Of a stretch of DNA of 64,000 bases, positions 57,368 to 64,000 are shown piece by piece. The notes beneath the pieces are model-generated. The model searched no databases. It was not told the origin of the DNA and saw only the letters and a program-made list of their open reading frames with translations. Source of the stretch: Mitsuokella sp047974105 (GTDB taxonomy: Bacteria; Bacillota; Negativicutes; Selenomonadales; Selenomonadaceae). Position 1 is the first letter of the stretch. The number at the start of each line of letters is the position of its first letter. The position numbers and the translations under genes were made by a program. The DNA lies in contig NZ_JBHYRS010000001.1 in the NCBI RefSeq assembly GCF_047974105.1, forward strand, positions 62,001-126,000, given 5' to 3'.

Positions 57368-59250
57368 CTATTGGTGCTTAGGACTATCTACTGTACTCAG
57401 CAATTTCTCGCTACTGAAATTTATATACTCAATCCCCCGACATTGCATTAAAAGATCAAAAAATTCGCGTATTTTTCGTCTAGAACGGGTAAGGTCTCTC
57501 ATATTATGTCGTAACAAGCAAGAAGTAAATACGACTTCTTCTTTAGCTCTTGATAATGCTACAAAAAACGCACATCGATCTTCTTGTTTATGTTTAGAAA
57601 AATTCCAGAAAGTTTCATCTTCCAATCCGACAAAATATACAATTCGATATTCTAATCCTTTGCTTTTATGTATCGTCATAATTGGTATCGTATTTTCCCC
57701 TCGAAAATTTTGCAAAGCCCTCAATACATTATCTTGTTTTTGTAACTCATCTATAAATAGTTTAATAAACTTATCTTTTATTTCAGTCAAATAATTTCCG
57801 TGATTATATTCTGGATAATTTGATCTAATGTTACCCTCTCCAACAAAACCAATAATTGAATCAGATAATTTTTTTATATCCACTTTTGCTAATATTTTTT
57901 GTCTCAACTCTATAAGGTATTGATTCATATCTCTTTGAATCTGAAAATAACTTTTTTCATCTTCAATCTTTTGCAAAATACATAATTGCTCCAATAACTT
58001 ATCCCAGAGTTCTGCATTCCTTCCATAAGCGGCTAATTCTAAAAAATTAGTAATTATTTCGACGATAGGTTCTTTTAATAAATCTTGATAAATATTTTCG
58101 ACTCTGGCTTCTACATTATACTTTTTTAAAGATTTAATAATTTCATCTGCAAATTTATCCGCTGTCTGCTTACATAAAATACAAATATCCTTTTCTACAA
58201 CACCATTTTTATTTTTTCAACTATGTTTTTAGCTAAATGATATGCTTCATCTTTTTCGTCGTTAAAAATCCATAAAGATACCTTTCCATCATTTGCTTTC
58301 CATTTAGATGATGTTTCTATATTTCGTTCTCCATCATCACATAAGGATTGATACATAGATTTTTGAAGAGCCACTAACTTAGGTGCAGATCTATGATTCA
58401 TTAATAGATACAATGTTCGAGCAGAAAAATCACGTTCAAAGTCCTGAAAAACTGTTTCTCTAGCACCTGCCCATAGCATAATTCTTTGCTTATTATCTCC
58501 CACAGCAGTAACTTGTGTTGAAGAATTACAGAAAGATTTTTTTACCAAATTATACTGTAGATCTGTTGTATCTTGAAATTCGTCTAAAAACACATATTTA
58601 TATGTATGGCGTAAAGCACGTAAGATATATGTATTATGGTGTAATATGTATATTACGAGCAATGTGATTAGTGAAAAAGTTAAATTCGTATAAGGCTTAA
58701 TCTCACGATGAAATATCTGTTTATATATTTTTTCTGGTAGAATAATTCTCTCTTTTTTTATGGCTTTTATGATATTATTCAAAAGAGTTTTCTCTGCTTG
58801 ATGTAAATCCGTATTCCAAAACTTCAAATACTCAGTTTCCTGAAGCATCTGTTTTATCTGATTTGTATTAGTAAGTATAACATAGTCCTGATCCGGTCGA
58901 ATTGACTTCGGCAAAACTTCTCTAAATTGATCTAATAATTGCTTAGCAAAGGCATCATAAGTAAGGGAATCAATACGGATAGCCAAATCTTTTCCAGATC
59001 GATTAACTATTCTTTCTTTCAGATTCTTAGCTGCATCCTTCTTAAAACTAATTGCTAAGATTTTTTTTGGTGGAGGACATAAATTAGTTCTCAAAAGGTA
59101 GTCGGCCTTCTGTGCCAACAACTCTGTTTTTCCGCTTCCTGGTCCAGCAACCACCAACACATTGCCCTCAGTTCTTATAGCTCGACTTGCATCTGACTCT
59201 AATTCTATACCAGCCAAAGGACACCAGTTATCTGGTTCGATGATCTGCAT
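57368..59250 (-). pseudogene. UvrD/PcrA-type helicase (GajB-like) with one frameshift
   Basis: The N-terminal frame (59250-58195) has VAGPGSGKTELLAQKADYLL (Walker A), KYVFLDEFQDTTDLQYNLV (motif II) and AVGDNKQRIMLWAGA (motif III). At about 58204 an A5 run should be A6: adding one base gives VEKIKNGVVEKDICILCKQT and then an open frame to 57368 with TIHKSKGLEYRIVYFVGLE (motif V) and FVALSRAKEEVVFTS (motif VI). About 627 aa in total. The pairing with the OLD-type gene upstream, 23 bases away, is Gabija-like. The frameshift could be a mutation, a slippage site or a sequencing error. Confidence 0.85.
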
Positions 59251-59273
59251 CCTTCATCACCTTAATTCATTTA

Positions 59274-61355
59274 TTAATTTTCACTTAATAAAACTTCTGC
59301 GTCATCAAATAATCTACGAAAAACACCTGGCATATTATTAATTAATTCGTCATCGGATACATGTGTCATTGCTTCTATATGCGTTGTTGGTTTTCCTCTA
59401 TTTAAAAAGAAATATGTATACCAAATTAAAAGACGTTTTTCATCTTTTGTGTATATATCACGTTCCTTTCCATTCTTTTTTAAGGCATGTTGTACATCTT
59501 TTTTTATTCTTGATTCATATGCTTTTGTAAAAATCCCTTTATCTGTTTCTCCTTCTATATCGCGAATATATTTTGTTTCCTTGTTTTTACTAGATCCTAC
59601 AGTAATAGAAGGACCTTCAGCGAAACTCAACATACTTTTATAAATAGCTCCATAGGATTCCAACATCAAAAAGTCAATATCTAACGGGGCAGAAAAGTAA
59701 ACATGTTGTTTTTCCAATAAATTTATCCATTGCTTTAATTTTTTCTTGTTGTTAGCTGTATAAGATCGTTGATGCATCTGTTCTAATAAATTATCATCCA
59801 ATTTATCAAAACCGTTATCAAAAAGCTCTTTCTTTTTTTCCTCGTCATTCAAAATCAATTGTTGAATTATATATTTTATGCGTCCCCATCCAGCACCTTC
59901 TCGTCCAAGGTCCAGATCTAATAAAGTTATATGTGGAATATGTAAATCACTTAATAAACGCCAAAAATGATTTACGTACCGTCCGCCTAATGGCACTACT
60001 GAGATACCATTTAAGTCTGGCTTTTGGTTTAATCTTTCCCAAAACTTTGATAAAATAATTTCTTCACTATCGCCTTCACCCAAAATCACTAATTGAGCAA
60101 AATAAATCTCAGGATATGCTTGAATTGCTTCTTTTAAGAACTTATATTTTTCTGAAATCTTTTTATCACATGAAAAACTAATTCGTGAAACATAAGTGGA
60201 CTGATCATTTTTATTTAGACGTAGATAACGTAAATGAATAGGATCCACTCGCTTCACCATAGATGGAGAATGCGTTGTAATTATAACTTGGGAATTTTTA
60301 TTTTGAGCAATAGATTGTAGGTTATATAGCACTCTTCCTAACAAATGTGGAGATATATGATTTTCAGGCTCTTCTAAAGCCACAATTGTTAATATTGGAC
60401 ATTGAGATACCCTTCTTTTTTCAAATGATGATTCATTGTATTCTTCTTCAATCCGTAACAAACTATTCACTAAAGAAATGTAAAACAAAGATTTAAACCC
60501 ATCTCCCATTTCATCCACTGTGTAATCGCGTTCCGTTTCAGTTGGTGAAAATACAATATCGGAGCGTTTGAAAATGGCATCAAAATCGGGAGTAGAAAAA
60601 TTTAACTTGGCATTTGAGTAACGTTTATCCTCATCATATTGCTGCCATTCCGAGCTAATCGAATTCGATATATCTGCAATATCATGCTTTTGAATAAATG
60701 TTTTATTCAATTCATCTATTTGATGATTTATCTCGCTTTTCTCTGATTCACTCCATTCTATGTTACTAAGCATCTGATAAATCATACTTCCTGACACATT
60801 GTGCAATTGATGTGTTGGATTACGCGTCGCAGGAACATATAAGACTCTGATATTCGCTGATAAATCAAAACGATTTATCGGTTTTTTATTCTCATCTTTG
60901 ATATCATCATTTTCGCTGCAAGTAACATAATATATATGGCTATCAACATCGCCATCTATACTATTATTACGTTGCCAAGAAGCTTCTAAACGTATTCGAA
61001 GATAAGGCTTTGGATCGTTTTCATCTACAACAAGATAATGAAAGAATGCAGGAACAGCTTGATCATTGTCTTCATCTTTTTCTTCATCTAATTCATCGAA
61101 CGTAAAATCTGCTTCGACAGATAAATCTAGATGATTCACCTGATCCGGCTTCTTTCCTGCAGGTAGGTGAAAATCACTACGTACCAAGATTCGATCTGAT
61201 GGATTTGAAGAAAACATTTTATTCAATGCTATCATAGCAGCTGTTTTCCCTACACTATTCTTTCCGATTAAAACAGATAAATTGTCCATCTCTATAATCT
61301 TTTCTGTTTCGCCAAAGCTACGAAAGTTACGAATTTTTAATTTCGATATTTTCAA
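59274..61355 (-). CDS. OLD-family ATP-dependent endonuclease (GajA-like, class 2)
   Basis: A 693-aa protein. ATPase part: Walker A LIGKNSVGKTAAM (about 29-41), Walker B LTIVALEEPENHISPHL, and H-switch VIITTHSPSMVKRV. TOPRIM part after about residue 420: LVILGEGDSEEIILSKF (catalytic E), ISVVPLGGRYVNHFWRLLSD and HITLLDLDLGREGAGWG (D-x-D). Class 2 OLD nucleases are encoded next to UvrD-like helicases, as here. The start is TTG at 61355, six bases after AGGAGA. AT-rich, unlike the core genes. It is longer than the Bacillus GajA (about 580 aa). Confidence 0.85.
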   Translation of the reverse strand: MKISKLKIRNFRSFGETEKIIEMDNLSVLIGKNSVGKTAAMIALNKMFSSNPSDRILVRSDFHLPAGKKPDQVNHLDLSVEADFTFDELDEEKDEDNDQAVPAFFHYLVVDENDPKPYLRIRLEASWQRNNSIDGDVDSHIYYVTCSENDDIKDENKKPINRFDLSANIRVLYVPATRNPTHQLHNVSGSMIYQMLSNIEWSESEKSEINHQIDELNKTFIQKHDIADISNSISSEWQQYDEDKRYSNAKLNFSTPDFDAIFKRSDIVFSPTETERDYTVDEMGDGFKSLFYISLVNSLLRIEEEYNESSFEKRRVSQCPILTIVALEEPENHISPHLLGRVLYNLQSIAQNKNSQVIITTHSPSMVKRVDPIHLRYLRLNKNDQSTYVSRISFSCDKKISEKYKFLKEAIQAYPEIYFAQLVILGEGDSEEIILSKFWERLNQKPDLNGISVVPLGGRYVNHFWRLLSDLHIPHITLLDLDLGREGAGWGRIKYIIQQLILNDEEKKKELFDNGFDKLDDNLLEQMHQRSYTANNKKKLKQWINLLEKQHVYFSAPLDIDFLMLESYGAIYKSMLSFAEGPSITVGSSKNKETKYIRDIEGETDKGIFTKAYESRIKKDVQHALKKNGKERDIYTKDEKRLLIWYTYFFLNRGKPTTHIEAMTHVSDDELINNMPGVFRRLFDDAEVLLSEN

Positions 61356-61824
61356 GGCTGTTCTCCTTATACATATAGCAAGCAATTCTATATTCTTCAT
61401 GTAGGAATACAATCACTCAGTTAAGCCACGAATTAATCTTAAATACAGTTTGTTCCTATATCAAATTATAATATTCGCTAAGATATTCAAATTTCCTTCT
61501 TATAAAATTTCAACAACTACTTATTGACTTCATACGCATTAGGACTATGCTATCCTTTCACCATGCATGCTTGCCTACTGCTGGAATATCCTGCAGACGA
61601 TGTCGAGCAGGTCTTCGGTACCGTTCTTTATGAGCTGGAATTCATTAGTGTAAAGATAGTGATTGACGGTCTGATGCCACTTTCAGTTGTCCCATATGAC
61701 ATCTTTCTTTTTCGCGTTAATCTGCATCGAACTGTCCTCATAAAATGTACACCAAGGCAAAAACGTTTCATTTCTGTTATTGTGGTGTTATCTTTATTCT
61801 CATAGTATTATCAGTGCATAATTT
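61356..61824. other. AT-rich gap upstream of the OLD gene, no supported gene
   Basis: A TATAAT (61473-61468, minus strand) may belong to the OLD-gene promoter but has no well-spaced -35. A 34-residue open stretch on the minus strand (61679-61575, WHQTVNHYLYTNEFQLIKNG then TEDLLDIVCRIFQQ and stop) looks like the end of some protein, but I do not recognise it. Confidence 0.4.
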
Positions 61825-61945
61825 TGTGGATAAAATGTTGATAACTCATGTAAGATGTTGATAACTTTTCAAACCGCCTACGTCACGGCCAGTATACCGA
61901 CGGCGTCACAGACGGTGTCACGGGCAATATTTGCCCTGTGGATAG
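61825..61945. other. Candidate replication-origin-like region
   Basis: A perfect DnaA box TGTGGATAA (61825-61833), two copies of ATGTTGATAACT spaced 20 bases (61835-61846, 61855-61866), several GTCACGG/GCGTCAC units (61881-61922), a GGGCAA/TTGCCC palindrome (61922-61936) and a near DnaA box TGTGGATAG (61937-61945). This mix resembles plasmid or phage origins. A winged-helix gene lies downstream. No function is proven. Confidence 0.4.
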
Positions 61946-62157
61946 CCGCTGGGCGTTGTGACGTCAGGGCTGCGGGGTTCGCTAACCTAACACGTAACCT
62001 AAAGAAAAGAAAAATAATAGTTACCGCGCGCGCGAGAACCGCTGCTCCGAAATCCTCTCTTCCTCATCTTTGCTTCTGTGAGTGTTACAAGTTTACAAAT
62101 ACATTAACTTTTATGCCAAATAACTGAATTTCTTGTAAAAAAGTTTTAATTTTATGC

Positions 62158-62186
62158 TTGACATTGACACTCACCACCTGTAAAAT
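62158..62186 (+). promoter_or_regulatory. Distal promoter of the winged-helix/amidase operon
   Basis: TTGACA (62158-62163), 17-base spacer beginning TTGACACTCAC, TAAAAT (62181-62186). It would give a 300-base leader containing a long-range AAAGCCTGC / GCAGGCTTT pairing (about 62244-62340) followed by TTTTAT. Confidence 0.75.
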
Positions 62187-62402
62187 GTGTACACATAGGG
62201 TGGATCCCATAGAAAGACTTAAGCACGATAGTACGACAAACAGAACTCCAGAAAGCCTGCTTGTTCCTGTAAGATCTGATCTGAGCAGCTTTTCTTGAGA
62301 CAGCTGGCTCGATCTCTCTGCAGAGACATGGCAGGCTTTTATCATCTCTGTTTGCCCCAGAGTTTTCCTGTACGTTATTATACAACATTTTGTTCTCGTC
62401 TG

Positions 62403-62430
62403 TTGTCAAACATGCGAACAAAATTATCAT
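62403..62430 (+). promoter_or_regulatory. Proximal promoter of the winged-helix gene
   Basis: TTGTCA (62403-62408), 16-base spacer, TATCAT (62425-62430), about 68 bases before the ATG. Confidence 0.55.
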
Positions 62431-62497
62431 ACTCTTTCAGCAAAACTAAGAATCACTAGGTAACAAGCTGCTTTTCAGGTAAAAAGGAGGAATTTCT

Positions 62498-62866
62498 ATG
62501 TCTAAAGTCCCCGGTTGGATCAGCGAAGAACGCCACTTCTTTATGCGCCTCACGCGCCATCCGCTCAATGCTTCCGCTCAGGCTCTCTGGCACGTGCTCA
62601 TGAACAAGGCCAATTCGTCTTACTGGCATTTCCCGCTCAAGATCCACACCTGTGAGCTCGCCGGCATCCTGAACGTCTCGGTCTCAACTGTCAAAGCAGC
62701 ACGCAAGGACCTGCTGCAGGGCGGTTACCTGATCTTTGCCAACGGCAAGGGCGGACGCCAGCCGGCAAGCTATTATCTCCTCAGCATGGTCTATGAAGGC
62801 CAGCTCCTGTTCGGTCTGCCGAATACCGAGACATTCGCAAAAGATAAGCATAAGACAGAGGAATAA
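62498..62866 (+). CDS. Winged-helix protein, replication-initiator-like N-domain
   Basis: A 122-aa protein. VPGWISEERHFFMRLTRHPL, SAQALWHVLMNKANSSYWHF, CELAGILNVSVSTVKAARKD and LLQGGYLIFANGKGGRQPAS form a winged helix like the N-terminal domain of phage and plasmid DnaD/Rep-type proteins. AAAGGAGGAA precedes the ATG. It is the first gene before a second small winged-helix gene and the amidase. A DNA-binding regulator is an equally good reading. Confidence 0.75.
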   Translation: MSKVPGWISEERHFFMRLTRHPLNASAQALWHVLMNKANSSYWHFPLKIHTCELAGILNVSVSTVKAARKDLLQGGYLIFANGKGGRQPASYYLLSMVYEGQLLFGLPNTETFAKDKHKTEE

Positions 62867-62929
62867 CCCCACGTCTCCTGCTTTCTGCCATAAATCCCCC
62901 ACTAATTTTTCTTCAGAAAGGAGCTCTCT

Positions 62930-63166
62930 ATGAAAGAAATCATGATGTCTCAGCATGCCAAGGAACTCTGCTATGCCATCAAGAAGCTCGGCGAAGGCAA
63001 GCTCACGGAATGGTCACTGCACCGCATCACCGGTCATTCGCACGGCACATTCACGGCCGCACGCCAGGAACTTTGCCGCGACGGCATCCTCGAACTCGGG
63101 CACGAAGGCCGCAAGCCCGTCTACCGCCTGCTCGTCGAGCTCGATGACGAATGGCTCAAGAACTGA
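62930..63166 (+). CDS. Small winged-helix/HTH protein
   Basis: A 78-aa protein. QHAKELCYAIKKLGEGKLTE, HRITGHSHGTFTAARQELCR and DGILELGHEGRKPVYRLLVE form one winged-helix domain with clear resemblance to the C-terminal half of the upstream gene product. GAAAGGAGC precedes the ATG. A remnant of a second copy is at 56088-56174. Role unknown; probably DNA binding. Confidence 0.75.
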   Translation: MKEIMMSQHAKELCYAIKKLGEGKLTEWSLHRITGHSHGTFTAARQELCRDGILELGHEGRKPVYRLLVELDDEWLKN

Positions 63167-63211
63167 TTTCCCTGACACGCATATTTTCACAAGAAAGAAA
63201 GGAGCAGCATT

Positions 63212-63865
63212 ATGAAGATCTTTATCAATCCCGGTCACTCCCCGAACGGCGATCCGGATCCCGGCGCACTCGATATGCACTACGGCCAGCGCGAATGTGA
63301 TGTCGCCGCCGGCATCGCGGCCAACTGTGCCTTCGTGCTCGAAAGCCTCGGCTACGACCAGGTCCAGATCCTGCAGAGCAACAACCTGCGCGGCGAAGCG
63401 CCGGGACAGCCAAACGTCACGGCACGCGCGAACAGCTGGGATGCCGACATCTTCGTCTCCATCCATGCCAATGCCTGCAGCGGCCATACCGCACGTGGCT
63501 GCGAAACCTACTATTGTACAGGCTCGGATTGGGGTTTCCTGATTGCCCAGTACGTGCAGGCTGAGCTCTACAAGTCGGTAAACAACGTCTCCCCGAACTT
63601 CCCGAACCGCGGCGTCAAGCCGGCATCCAGCCTCGCCGTGCTGCGCTGGACGCGCATGCCGGCCATCCTCGTCGAGACGGCTTTCATCGACGAAGAGAAC
63701 GATGCCCTGCTCCTGCAGGACTACCAAGGCGTCTTCGGCTACGGCATCGCCAACGGCCTGCACCGTTTCCTGACTGACTACAAACGGCCGGAAGACGACG
63801 TCCTCGCCAATCACATCATCGAGGACCAAGGACGCGACACCTTCTTCCCGCCCTTGTACGCCTGA
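63212..63865 (+). CDS. N-acetylmuramoyl-L-alanine amidase (Amidase_3)
   Basis: A 217-aa zinc amidase that cuts the MurNAc-L-Ala bond of peptidoglycan. FINPGHSPNGDPDPGALD (zinc His), the Glu of GQRECDVAAGIA, ADIFVSIHANACSGHTARGC (zinc His) and PAILVETAFIDEENDALLL (catalytic Glu) are all present. There is no signal peptide or cell-wall-binding domain, as in phage endolysins that need a holin. AAAGGAGC precedes the ATG. Likely partner: the YvrJ-like membrane protein elsewhere in the same cassette family. Confidence 0.92.
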   Translation: MKIFINPGHSPNGDPDPGALDMHYGQRECDVAAGIAANCAFVLESLGYDQVQILQSNNLRGEAPGQPNVTARANSWDADIFVSIHANACSGHTARGCETYYCTGSDWGFLIAQYVQAELYKSVNNVSPNFPNRGVKPASSLAVLRWTRMPAILVETAFIDEENDALLLQDYQGVFGYGIANGLHRFLTDYKRPEDDVLANHIIEDQGRDTFFPPLYA

Positions 63866-63897
63866 TTCCCTAAAGCTTTTGCCGTCTCTATAGCTCA

Positions 63898-63936
63898 AAG
63901 CCCTCACAGCGACCGAACGCTATGAGGGCTTTTTCT
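63898..63936 (+). terminator. Terminator of the amidase operon
   Basis: AAGCCCTCACAGCG ... CGCTATGAGGGCTTTTT, closely related in sequence to the terminators at 53091 and 57183. Nothing further is recognised to the end of the window. Confidence 0.85.
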
Positions 63937-64000
63937 GTGCATCCATATCAAAATCATAAACTCGTTACCAAGAACACCTTAATGCTTACATCTTCGATAT

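Noticed and set aside
57225..57794. A 189-codon plus-strand frame in the AT-rich area
   Set aside because: It lies antisense to the helicase motifs V and VI, which are clearly coding on the minus strand.
58195..58215. Programmed -1 ribosomal frameshift in the helicase gene
   Set aside because: The codons around the A run do not form a standard X-XXY-YYZ slippery heptamer and no strong downstream structure is evident; a simple indel explains it better, though slippage is not excluded.
61524..61805. A 93-codon plus-strand frame
   Set aside because: No ribosome-binding site, no recognisable domain, and an opposing 34-residue stretch on the minus strand looks equally protein-like; neither is supported.
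1..64000. CRISPR arrays, tRNA or rRNA genes, complete insertion sequences
   Set aside because: No regularly spaced direct repeats of CRISPR size, no cloverleaf-like GTTCRA arms with CCA context, and no transposase bounded by inverted repeats were seen on reading through; a tool-based scan could still find a missed tRNA.

Overview
The window looks like a chromosome segment of a diderm Firmicute (Negativicutes, probably a Selenomonadaceae such as Mitsuokella or Selenomonas; genus not proven). Firmicute-type control elements (T-box leaders before thrS and pheST, a ribosomal-protein leader before infC, a fluoride riboswitch before crcB) sit next to envelope genes of a diderm (PagL-like outer-membrane barrel, HlyD-type adaptor, PilM/N/O pilus proteins). 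Most of the window is GC-rich core sequence; about 53.1-62.4 kb is largely AT-rich and looks acquired.

Layout. 0-3 kb: partial infC and thrS with their leaders. 3-7.5 kb: accessory patch with a small-membrane-toxin/convergent-RNA locus, a broken higB with intact higA, a MutT-type NUDIX and a PLD-helicase-DUF3427 protein. 7.5-18.4 kb: bioY, a large glutamine synthetase with an attenuator-like leader, a metallopeptidase, a sulfonate/nitrate-type ABC importer, and the mnmA-NYN-DUF3783-coiled-coil operon. 18.5-22.1 kb: tmcAL and a DUF815 ATPase flanked by copies of a roughly 185-bp inverted-repeat element. 22-32.5 kb: lipid kinase, flippase, prfC, crcB, NUDIX, xth, lepB, rplS, aroB-aroK-aroC. 32.6-38 kb: type IV pilus/pseudopilus operon. 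38-43.5 kb: PagL-like protein and a TetR-controlled efflux operon. 43.6-48.6 kb: zapA, pheT, pheS, galE.

48.7-62.5 kb is an accessory and defence hot spot: Rpn (PDDEXK) elements, an ATPase plus TOPRIM-like pair, a truncated AbiH, a Panacea-type toxin-antitoxin pair, and a Gabija-like pair (OLD-type nuclease plus UvrD-type helicase, the latter with one frameshift). Interleaved are pieces of a small holin/endolysin-like cassette (winged-helix genes, amidase, DUF1659, DUF2922, YvrJ). Truncated duplicates of that cassette lie at 53.0 and 56.1 kb, showing that it has been repeatedly recombined. Replication-like signals (DnaA boxes, short direct repeats) lie between the defence genes and the winged-helix gene.

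No tRNA, rRNA, CRISPR array or complete insertion sequence was recognised. All family names come from reading motifs by eye; no database search was possible.
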